DNA from: an uncultured Ruminococcus sp.
Lineage (GTDB): Bacteria > Bacillota > Clostridia > Oscillospirales > Ruminococcaceae
Length of the DNA stretch: 15,947 bases
Direction of reading: 5' to 3'
NCBI GenBank assembly: GCA_902796865.1
Contig: CADBQZ010000098.1
Coordinates: forward strand, 1 to 15,947
A model generated the notes under the pieces. That model had not been told where the DNA came from. It saw only the letters and a program-made list of their open reading frames with translations, and did no database searches. Of the stretch, positions 7,108 to 14,156 are shown piece after piece; position 1 is the stretch's first letter; the number at the start of each line of letters is the position of its first letter. A program made the translations under genes and the position numbers.

Positions 7108-9801
7108 ATGATGAGTAAATATGATTATGGTATATTTGGAGTATGGAGCGGCTGTAATTATGGAAGTGTTGCCACATATTATGCGCTGAACAACATCATT
7201 ACATCAATGGGTAAAAAAGTTCTTATGATAGACAAACCTATAATAGTTGAAAAAGATGCAGAACGAGAGAAAACTCATTCAAGGCGCTTTGCAGAAGAAC
7301 ATTATGATATAAGCAAGCAATACAGACTTGAAGAATTTAATGAACTAAATGATTTGTGCAATGGATTTATCATTGGTTCAGATCAGGTTTGGAATTATGG
7401 TATCAGTAAAAATTTTGGAGAACATTTTTATTTAGATTTTGCAAATGATGATAAAAAGAAAATCGCATATGCTGTTTCTTTCGGTCATGGCATAGATTTC
7501 GCACCTCCGGAAAAAAGACCGAGAATCGCTGAATTAATGAGCAGATTTGATGGTATATCTACAAGAGAGGCAGATGGAGTAAGACTTTGCAGAGACGAGT
7601 ATGGCATAAAGGCAACACAGGTTTTAGATCCCGTTTTTCTGCCGAATATTGAGGTGTATAGAGAACTTATAAAAAAGTCTTCTGCCAATGAAGAAGAACC
7701 ATTTCTTGCAACTTATATTTTAGATCCTACACCGGAAAAAAGAAAAGCCATACTGCATATAGCACATGAACTTGGTGACATAAAGATAGTAAATATGTTA
7801 GATGGTCTTCCGTGGACATTTAATAAAAATGCAGAGCTTATGGCACTTTCAAATTGTATTAAAGATCTTCAGGTAGAGGATTGGCTTTATTATATCAGTA
7901 ATTGTAAATTTCTATTGACAGATTCATGTCATGGCGCAAGTTTTGCTATTATTTTCAAGAAGAATTTTATTGCTATAACCAACAAAAGAAGAGGCTTCTC
8001 ACGCTTCAAATCTTTATCTGAACTATTTAAATTTGAAGACAGACTTGTAACAGATCCAAAGACTATTTTAGCGGAAAAAAAGCTGCTTGAACCTATAAAT
8101 TATTCTGTTATTGACAGTATCATGCAAGATGAAAAGAAAAGGTCGCTTGAATGGCTGAAAACAGTTATTGATGAAGATAAAAAGCCATTAGAAGTCCTTA
8201 AAAAGGAAAATACAATAAATTTTCCGAACACGGTTATAAAAGTGGTAAAATCTAATATGTGTATGGGGTGCAGTGCGTGTATTAACATATGCCCTAAAAG
8301 TGCATTGTCGTTCGGAACAAATGAATATGGATATTATGTTCCCGTTCTTGATATCAATAAATGTATTAAATGCGGTCTATGTCAAAAAGTATGTCCTGCT
8401 TTGAATTTACCTGAAAAACACAATAGTTCCGAACCAACTTTGTACAAATTTATTGCCAAAGATGATGAGCTTAAAATAAAATCATCCAGTGGTGGGATAT
8501 TTTCACTTCTTGCGGCAGAGATATTAAATAAAAACGGAGCTGTAGTCGGCTGCGCTTGGAATAAAGACTTTACTGCAGAGCATATAATGATTGAAAATAT
8601 AGATGATCTGTATAAGCTTCGCAAATCGAAGTATATGCAGTCATATATGGGAGATATATATAAAATAACCAGGGAGCATCTTGAAAACGGACAATTAGTG
8701 CTTTTTTCTGCTTGTCCTTGTCAAATAGCCGGATTAAAAGCTTATTTAAAAAAAGAGTACGATAATTTGTTTCTCGTAGATCTATTGTGCGGGAATTCAC
8801 CATCAGCAGGCTTTTTTAAGAAATATTTTGAAGAACAATTTCCTGATGGATTAAAAGAATATGAATTTAGGAATAAGTCACATGGTACCTGGGGTGGTCA
8901 TACTTTAAAAATAATAGATAATGACAGTACTGAGAAAATAATAAAAAAGAATGATGACTTTTATCAAAAAGCTTATCATCCGCATTTAATGATCTCTAAA
9001 CATTGTGAAAAGTGCAGATATCAGACTTTGCCAAGATACGGCGATATTACAATCGGAGATTTTTGGGGTATTGAAAGAAAAGAGCCGGACATAAAGAATA
9101 AAATGGGCGTTTCAGCTATCTTGTGTAATAATGATAAAGGCATGGAGCTTCTGAAAATGATATCTCCTCAAAAAATTGATGTTATGGAAGAAAAACCTTT
9201 GGCGTGGCTTGGTGGAAATGGAAGTGCATTAAAGGGTAAACATAACTGGGCTTCTCCAAATAGAGATGAATTTTATAAAGCAATTAACAATATGACATTT
9301 TCACAAGCGGTAAGATATGCTGAAAGCCAAAGCTTTATGTCTAACATCCAGGCTGAATATAATTCATCAATGCCTTTGCATTATAATACCAGATCTTTAC
9401 ATTTTATATTTGATCCAAAACAATGGGAGGAACATTATATTCTTGGAAAAACCGTATTGATCCCAAAAAATAAAAAGCCGCTGCCGAAACAGTTTGCGAT
9501 GCTTCCTTTACTTAGTAATTTGAAATCTCAAAAAAAATATAGATTTGATATGAGATTCAAAGTATTATCTGAGGCAAAGCAGATTAATTTTCATGTGATG
9601 AATTCAATAACTAAGGAGTTGCAAATCATTTATAAGCATAAGATCACAATTGAAAATCTGGATAAGTGGCAAACAGTTAGTGCCACATTTACTGCAAGAT
9701 CTGATTTCTTTGACGTTTTTTCTGTAGGAGCTACTCAAGTATCCGGAGAAAATCGAAGACTTGTTATTGACTATTTAACTATTAAGGAAGAAAGTAAATG
9801 A
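7108..9801 (+). CDS. Pyruvyl transferase / ferredoxin / FrhB-FdhB-like fusion protein with beta-rich tail
   Basis: This 897-residue multidomain protein would act on a cytoplasmic glycan precursor. (1) A polysaccharide pyruvyl transferase domain (about 2-350) has CNYGSVATYYAL, FIIGSDQVWN, STREADG, LDPVFLP and an intact TDSCHG (271-276). (2) A 2x[4Fe-4S] ferredoxin has Cys385, 388, 391, 395 and Cys419, 422, 425, 429. (3) A coenzyme-F420 hydrogenase/dehydrogenase beta-type domain (about 437-690) has SSSGGIFSLL, LFSACPCQIAGL, DLLCGN, CEKC and GDITIGDFWG. These domains bind flavin; F420 itself is not expected in this lineage. (4) A C-terminal region (about 763-893) of alternating strands resembles a carbohydrate-binding jelly roll. 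The ATG at 7108 is chosen because AGGAG (7097-7101) precedes it, whereas an earlier in-frame ATG (7087) has no SD and would place that SD inside the gene. 7111 is also possible. The stop overlaps the next start (ATGA). Domain calls 1-3 are firm, 4 tentative. Confidence 0.88.
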   Translation: MMSKYDYGIFGVWSGCNYGSVATYYALNNIITSMGKKVLMIDKPIIVEKDAEREKTHSRRFAEEHYDISKQYRLEEFNELNDLCNGFIIGSDQVWNYGISKNFGEHFYLDFANDDKKKIAYAVSFGHGIDFAPPEKRPRIAELMSRFDGISTREADGVRLCRDEYGIKATQVLDPVFLPNIEVYRELIKKSSANEEEPFLATYILDPTPEKRKAILHIAHELGDIKIVNMLDGLPWTFNKNAELMALSNCIKDLQVEDWLYYISNCKFLLTDSCHGASFAIIFKKNFIAITNKRRGFSRFKSLSELFKFEDRLVTDPKTILAEKKLLEPINYSVIDSIMQDEKKRSLEWLKTVIDEDKKPLEVLKKENTINFPNTVIKVVKSNMCMGCSACINICPKSALSFGTNEYGYYVPVLDINKCIKCGLCQKVCPALNLPEKHNSSEPTLYKFIAKDDELKIKSSSGGIFSLLAAEILNKNGAVVGCAWNKDFTAEHIMIENIDDLYKLRKSKYMQSYMGDIYKITREHLENGQLVLFSACPCQIAGLKAYLKKEYDNLFLVDLLCGNSPSAGFFKKYFEEQFPDGLKEYEFRNKSHGTWGGHTLKIIDNDSTEKIIKKNDDFYQKAYHPHLMISKHCEKCRYQTLPRYGDITIGDFWGIERKEPDIKNKMGVSAILCNNDKGMELLKMISPQKIDVMEEKPLAWLGGNGSALKGKHNWASPNRDEFYKAINNMTFSQAVRYAESQSFMSNIQAEYNSSMPLHYNTRSLHFIFDPKQWEEHYILGKTVLIPKNKKPLPKQFAMLPLLSNLKSQKKYRFDMRFKVLSEAKQINFHVMNSITKELQIIYKHKITIENLDKWQTVSATFTARSDFFDVFSVGATQVSGENRRLVIDYLTIKEESK

Positions 9802-11363
9802 TTACTATTAGAAAAATAAAAAAAGAAGATGGGCGGTTGACATCTGATATTGAAATTTCATCGCAAGATAATAATACTATTTTTTCGCTTTTTATAGATG
9901 TCGATAAAGAATACGAACAATATTTAGTAACAGAAAGATCTGATGCAATTGTTGTAGGAATTATTATATATGCCATGATGAATGGTCATGATGTTATATG
10001 TGAAGATCCTATTACATCGGAATTATATGTTATGATACAAAATCAGCTTATCCCAACATTAGCTAAGCATGATAAGAAATTTTATAATACTGTTATTTAT
10101 GCAAAAACTGAGGATGAGCCTATTCCAAATATAGGTGCTGTTGGAACCGGTAACAGTTTAGGAACCGATTCTATGTGTACAATAGCACAATATTATAATT
10201 CGCCATCAAAAGAATTAAGATTAACACATCTTTTAACAAGTACTGGTGGTGTTGTAGGTGGATACTATCAAAATAATAACTGGGATTTTTGTTCGCAAAA
10301 ATTAATGGAGAAAGAAAAAAAAGTTGCAGAATTATTAGGATTGCCGCTTATACATGTAAATACTAATTTGCCAAAGCTATATAAGATCAGAGCTGATTAT
10401 TATTTAGAATATTGGTTGGTAATGTTGGTAATGTCTTTGGGAAAATTATTCTCGACATATTTTCTTTCATCTGATGGTGCAGATTATAGTCATTTTAATG
10501 TCAGTGAAACATACGGTCATGCATGTAGTTCATATGCATTATTATTAACTACGTGTTCTTCAATAAGCGGAGGATTAAGATTTATTTCCGGTGGAGGTGA
10601 ATTGGACAGATGTGAGAAAATAGGAAAAATTGCTGAATTTTCTGTAGGAAGAGATAATTTACAAAGCTGTCTTACAGAACATTATAACTGCATGGTTTGT
10701 CAGAAATGTAAGAGAAATCTTGTTTGTATGGATGCTATGGGTGTTTTAGATAAGTTTTCAAAGTCATATGATATTAAATATTATAAACAACATAGAAATG
10801 ATTATATAAAATATATGTGTGATCAGGTTAATCAAGGTCACGGTAAATATATGCAGTTAGCGTATGATTTAATAAAAAAGCGAGAACCTGATTTAATTGC
10901 ACGTTATACATTTTCAGAAGAAAAAATGTTAAGTCGTTCTAATGAACTTGAACGGCAAAGGAATGTTTATAGAAATTATTCTAAAATTTTCCGTAATTCG
11001 TTGAAAACAAAGAATTTTATTGATGAACTTAGAAAGAAATTTGAACAAAATGATATAAAGAAAATTATTGTTTATGGTCCTGAAAAATCATATGCTGTTG
11101 CATTTTTTAAAGAAATTTTATCAGATTTAAATATAGAAATAGTCGCTGTAGTTGAAAACATAAAAGGTGAACTTAGATATGATCTGCCTCATATCCCTGA
11201 AAATACAATAGAATATCCCGAATGCGATGCTATTATAGTATGTAATGTTGATAAACCGGAAATTATAGAAAAAAAATTATCATATTTTGTGAATGTTCCT
11301 GTATATAGATTTGAAGATATCATGGCACTTAGGTTAAAAGATAAAACAGGGGAAAAAGCATAG
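9798..11363 (+). CDS. PP-loop (ExsB/asparagine-synthase-like) protein with Cys cluster and C-terminal Rossmann-like module
   Basis: I cannot name this 521-aa protein, but its parts are readable. An N-terminal beta region (1-105) leads into GTGNSLGTDS (116-125). The SLGTDS part closely matches the SGGxDS PP-loop of ATP pyrophosphatases such as ExsB/QueC and asparagine synthase, and follows a hydrophobic strand as expected. Further on, ELDRCEKI (268-275) and NCMVCQKCKRNLVCMDAMG (297-315) resemble the nCgrCeKC..t..ale.g block of ExsB-like proteins in glycan loci, probably a zinc site (Cys298, 301, 304). Residues about 418-505 form a separate alpha/beta module starting KKIIVYG, shared with the next gene. 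Such enzymes adenylate a carboxyl or carbonyl group and then add nitrogen or sulfur, so a sugar-acid or pyruvyl amidation is conceivable; that is inference. The start overlaps the previous stop (ATGA), with AAGGAAG at 9784-9790. The gene is strikingly AT-rich. Confidence 0.75.
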   Translation: MITIRKIKKEDGRLTSDIEISSQDNNTIFSLFIDVDKEYEQYLVTERSDAIVVGIIIYAMMNGHDVICEDPITSELYVMIQNQLIPTLAKHDKKFYNTVIYAKTEDEPIPNIGAVGTGNSLGTDSMCTIAQYYNSPSKELRLTHLLTSTGGVVGGYYQNNNWDFCSQKLMEKEKKVAELLGLPLIHVNTNLPKLYKIRADYYLEYWLVMLVMSLGKLFSTYFLSSDGADYSHFNVSETYGHACSSYALLLTTCSSISGGLRFISGGGELDRCEKIGKIAEFSVGRDNLQSCLTEHYNCMVCQKCKRNLVCMDAMGVLDKFSKSYDIKYYKQHRNDYIKYMCDQVNQGHGKYMQLAYDLIKKREPDLIARYTFSEEKMLSRSNELERQRNVYRNYSKIFRNSLKTKNFIDELRKKFEQNDIKKIIVYGPEKSYAVAFFKEILSDLNIEIVAVVENIKGELRYDLPHIPENTIEYPECDAIIVCNVDKPEIIEKKLSYFVNVPVYRFEDIMALRLKDKTGEKA

Positions 11364-11370
11364 TAATTTC

Positions 11371-12615
11371 CTGATATCTATTAATATTTTTGGCTGCTGT
11401 GTTTCAAGGGATATATTCCCTGATGATCAAGATAAATATAATATACAGCAATATGTCGCTATTTCATCGCCAATGTCTAATTATTTGCCGGCTCCGTCTT
11501 ATGAAATCACGGCAAGTGATTTAGAAGATGCTGTAAACAAAAAAAGACGAGGATTTAATTTTTTGCAGAGATGTTTTTTGCTTGATTATAATAAAAAATG
11601 TTTTGATTATATTAATAAGAAAAAATCTGACTACATTATTCTGGATTTTGCAGATGCCAGATTGCCTATAGCATTATTTGGCGAAAAAGATTATGTATCA
11701 TGCGGAACTTTTTTCAATGAAAATAGAAAAGGGTTGGAATCAAAGTTCGGAAAACCTAATATTTATAAATTCGACCATTGGGATAAACAACAGTGGAAAG
11801 AATGTATAAATTGGTTTTGTGATGAGATATTAAAAAGCTATGACATAGAAAAAATAATACTTGTTGAAGTATATACTGTTGATGAATATATTGACAAATC
11901 TGAAAAATTTTGTAAATTTCCTGATAACAGGGTTTTGTTGAACAAAAAGGTCAATGAGCATCTAAAATACATATTTGATATATGCTGTGAAAAATTACAG
12001 GGCTGTCATATTATCAGAATGCCTGAAAATGTTTTTGGCTCGGCTTTTCATAAATTGGGATTACTTCCGCTTCACTACCATGATCTGTATTATGAATATG
12101 CTTTTAAAGCAGTTCAGCTTATCACTTGTGAAAAGCCTGAAAATGAAGAAGAAGTACTGGAAAAACTCAGGAAAGAATACAGTGATCTGTTAAAATACAA
12201 ACGCATGGAGATAGAAAGTGATTATTTCAGATCACATAAAGCAACTTATGAAAGGCTTGAAAAGTATTCATATTGTTTCAGCACCGTAATAAAGAATTAT
12301 GATAAAATATTAGCTGATATTAATTTATATATGCATGAAAATAATATAAAAAGAGCAGCATTTTATGGCGGTGGGCTATCAACAGATGTAATGACTGCAT
12401 TTTTAGAAAAATGTGACATAAAAATAGATTATATAATAGACAGACACAGCAGAAATTCGGATATACCGATCATATCACCGGACGAAAAAGAATATCCTGA
12501 AACTGATTTGATAATAGTGTGTACAGTAAATAATATTGCTGTTGGAATCAAGAAAGTAAAAAGCAGAACTGATACAATGGTAGAAAGCATCTATACTTTT
12601 TTGCCAGAAAAGTAA
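11371..12615 (+). CDS. DUF6270-type protein with C-terminal Rossmann-like module; non-standard or lost start codon
   Basis: An ATG at 11473 opens this frame, but the frame is open further upstream and reads INIFGCCVSRDIF there. This is the N-terminal hallmark (usually FGSCVSRD) of DUF6270 proteins, which occur in polysaccharide loci and may have an SGNH-hydrolase-like fold. The true 5' end is therefore upstream. The only plausible in-frame initiator is CTG at 11371, giving 414 aa beginning L-I-S-I-N-I-F. No ATG, GTG or TTG exists in frame between the stop at 11335-11337 and 11473. The DUF6270 C-terminal block is seen as LLPLHYHDLYYEYAF (about 231-245). The usual Ser in GSC is Cys here (Cys9), notable if that Ser is catalytic. 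Residues about 325-410 form a second module (IKRAAFYGGG, then EYPETDLIIVC) shared with the preceding protein. No molecular function is established. Confidence 0.72.
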   Translation: MISINIFGCCVSRDIFPDDQDKYNIQQYVAISSPMSNYLPAPSYEITASDLEDAVNKKRRGFNFLQRCFLLDYNKKCFDYINKKKSDYIILDFADARLPIALFGEKDYVSCGTFFNENRKGLESKFGKPNIYKFDHWDKQQWKECINWFCDEILKSYDIEKIILVEVYTVDEYIDKSEKFCKFPDNRVLLNKKVNEHLKYIFDICCEKLQGCHIIRMPENVFGSAFHKLGLLPLHYHDLYYEYAFKAVQLITCEKPENEEEVLEKLRKEYSDLLKYKRMEIESDYFRSHKATYERLEKYSYCFSTVIKNYDKILADINLYMHENNIKRAAFYGGGLSTDVMTAFLEKCDIKIDYIIDRHSRNSDIPIISPDEKEYPETDLIIVCTVNNIAVGIKKVKSRTDTMVESIYTFLPEK

Positions 12616-12674
12616 AAAGCTGATTTAAAGACTTAAAAAAATCCGCAAAATGACGGAAGGAAAGGAGACAAGAA

Positions 12675-12893
12675 ATGAAGAAAATATTCTATTCAGTAAA
12701 ATACAAATCACTAGGTTCAAAAGGCGCTCGTGTAAAGTGGTTCGACAATCTAGCTGATGCAAAGGCATTTAGTCAGGACGGCGTCAGAGAAAAGCCGGTA
12801 GCACATACATTCACCAGAGAATACAGCATAGAAGAAATGGGATATCTGATAGAATCTCAGAAAGTTAAATTACCAATAAGAAATTATACTTAA
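12675..12893 (+). CDS. Small conserved-looking hypothetical protein (72 aa)
   Basis: A 72-residue basic protein preceded by a strong SD (AAAGGAG, 12661-12667, 7 bases before the ATG), which argues that it is truly translated. It starts KKIFYSVKYKSLG and contains a GARVKWFDNLADAKAF block and the likely strand/helix segment EYSIEEMGYLIES. It has no signal peptide, membrane segment or cysteine. I do not recognise a family. The composition suggests a compact beta-alpha-beta fold. It is the last gene before the terminator at 12924-12962, and its base composition is closer to the flanking core genes than to the AT-rich gene before it. It could be a small regulator or structural partner of the cluster, or an unrelated passenger. 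Confidence 0.7.
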   Translation: MKKIFYSVKYKSLGSKGARVKWFDNLADAKAFSQDGVREKPVAHTFTREYSIEEMGYLIESQKVKLPIRNYT

Positions 12894-12923
12894 TATTTCC
12901 TTTATTACCTGCCGAAAAAAGAT

Positions 12924-12962
12924 AAGATCAGCTCGATGTATGATATAGAGGGCTGATTTTTC
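12924..12962 (+). terminator. Probable intrinsic terminator ending the first operon
   Basis: An 8-bp stem pairs ATCAGCTC (12927-12934) with GGGCTGAT plus the preceding G (12950-12957, one G-T pair). The 15-base loop is followed by TTTTT, and an A-rich 5' flank can extend the stem. It lies 31 bases after the stop of the 72-aa gene and just before a new promoter, so it is placed to separate the two transcription units. Weak point: the stem has only moderate GC content and the loop is long. Confidence 0.72.
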
Positions 12963-12976
12963 TGCATTATTTGCTA

Positions 12977-13005
12977 TTGCATTTTTTATAGGAATATGCT
13001 ATAAT
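12977..13005 (+). promoter_or_regulatory. Extended -10 sigma-A-type promoter for the licD/licC unit
   Basis: A perfect TATAAT (13000-13005) is preceded by TGC (12997-12999), giving an extended -10. A weak -35 (TTGCAT, 12977-12982) is exactly 17 bases upstream. Transcription would start near 13012 and yield a leader of about 150 bases before the licD start. It lies directly behind the terminator. This is the best promoter-like sequence I see in the window. Confidence 0.75.
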
Positions 13006-13163
13006 TATAATGGCGTGTCAGATCGTGTAATATAACAAAAACCGCATAAAATGTTAGTTTTGCAGTGTTTAAAGCGTGATAAAAACTTTAAAAAATTATC
13101 ATATCTGATGTGACTGCCGTATTCATATTATTATGAAAAAACTGAATTGAGGTATTTGTCATA
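13006..13163 (+). promoter_or_regulatory. Long untranslated leader of the licD unit
   Basis: About 150 bases separate the predicted start of transcription from the licD ATG. The stretch has no supported gene. It contains an inverted repeat (GTGATAA 13076-13082 with TTATCAT 13096-13102) inside an element whose 12-base 5' part recurs in the leader of the cytidylyltransferase gene at 15391. The SD for licD is TTGAGGT (about 13146-13152), rather far from the ATG. A regulatory role is suggested only by length and by the shared hairpin. Confidence 0.45.
13071..13102 (+). repeat. Shared leader hairpin element, copy 1
   Basis: AAAGCGTGATAA (13071-13082) is followed, after a 13-base A/T-rich loop, by TTATCAT (13096-13102). 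The two arms can form a 7-bp stem including one G-T pair. The same 12 bases and the same 3' arm sequence occur at 15391-15418 before the cytidylyltransferase gene. The stem here is weaker than in copy 2. Confidence 0.4.
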
Positions 13164-14156
13164 ATGGGAATAAATGAAGAATTGACAGCAGTTGAAAAGA
13201 GAATAAATGCACTTTCAAGGAAAGTTAGCATAAATCAATTTAAATGGAATTATATGTTCTGGAACTCTCTTGTAAAAGACGGTGAAGAACCGCTTGCGTC
13301 GAGAAAGGAATTTTTTTTCAAGCTTAAAGCAGAAGATGAGAATATGATAATTCCTCAAAAGATAAATGTGATGCTTTTAGAGGAGCTTTCAGAGATACTT
13401 AAAAAAGAGAATATTTCATACTGGCTCGATTTCGGAACGCTTTTAGGTGCTGTGCGTCATAAAGGCTTTGTGCCATGGGACGATGATATTGATATTGCCG
13501 TTATGCGCTATGATTTTGACAGACTTGTAAAAGCGGTTGAAAAAAGCAAGTATTTCCGTCTTTGGAATAACTATATAGTTGATACGCAGTGCTGTCGTGT
13601 TGTAAGGTTCATGTCATCAAAATATGCAATACCTAATTTTATTGATATTTTTATATATGACAGATGTGATTCTGTTTCAGATGAGACATGGGAAAAATAC
13701 CGTAAATATAAGGGCGAATTTTCAGAAGCAATAAGAGCATATGATTTTCATCATGTCAATGAGGATATACCCTATAAAGGGGACAGGCTTTATAGTCTTG
13801 CTGTAACTCAAAAGGATGAAGTTGAATATCTCGATAATATGGTAAAAGAAAAGAGTCAATTGATACTAAACAGTGAAAACGGAAACGATAACGGTATCAT
13901 ATGGGGAATAGACAACTTTTCATTCTTCCCAAGGAAAAAATGTATTTTTTCACATGATGATATTTTCCCGTTAAAGTATGTTGAATTTGAGGGCGGTGTT
14001 TATCCTGCACCTGCGAAAACTGATGATATACTTGCGGACAAGTATGGCAATATATATACTTTACCCAATGATATGATGTCTCATCATCATTTCAGGATAG
14101 ATGATGAAATGATGATGAGCTATAAGAAAATAATTGAAAAGGGGAATTTCAAATGA
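13164..14156 (+). CDS. licD: LicD family phosphotransferase, catalytic motif intact
   Basis: LicD-family enzymes transfer phosphocholine (or a related phospho-group such as ribitol phosphate) from a CDP-linked donor to a sugar of a surface glycan. The diagnostic block is complete: YWLDFGTLLGAVRHKGF (86-102), then VPWDDDIDIAVMR (103-115). Asp106, 107, 108 and 110 form the metal-binding acidic cluster of this nucleotidyltransferase-like fold. A second conserved block FIDIFIYD (159-166) and IIWGIDNFS (245-253) follow. Length is 330 aa, with a short N-terminal helix (about 8-25) before a KWNYMFWNSL stretch that is shared with the next protein. The gene starts a new transcription unit behind its own promoter and overlaps the second licD by ATGA, so the two are co-translated. 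The cytidylyltransferase downstream supports a CDP-choline-type donor. The exact group transferred is inferred. Confidence 0.9.
   Translation: MGINEELTAVEKRINALSRKVSINQFKWNYMFWNSLVKDGEEPLASRKEFFFKLKAEDENMIIPQKINVMLLEELSEILKKENISYWLDFGTLLGAVRHKGFVPWDDDIDIAVMRYDFDRLVKAVEKSKYFRLWNNYIVDTQCCRVVRFMSSKYAIPNFIDIFIYDRCDSVSDETWEKYRKYKGEFSEAIRAYDFHHVNEDIPYKGDRLYSLAVTQKDEVEYLDNMVKEKSQLILNSENGNDNGIIWGIDNFSFFPRKKCIFSHDDIFPLKYVEFEGGVYPAPAKTDDILADKYGNIYTLPNDMMSHHHFRIDDEMMMSYKKIIEKGNFK

Noticed and set aside
11975..12193. A 72-codon + strand frame inside the DUF6270 gene
   Set aside because: It lies in another frame of a well-supported gene, with no SD or recognisable protein features.
12642..12657. TCCG/CGGA inverted repeat before the small protein gene
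   Set aside because: Only 4 bp of stem with no T-tract; not distinguishable from chance.
13133..13150. Five-codon ORF (MKKLN) before licD as a leader peptide
   Set aside because: It has no SD and is too short to support without comparative data.
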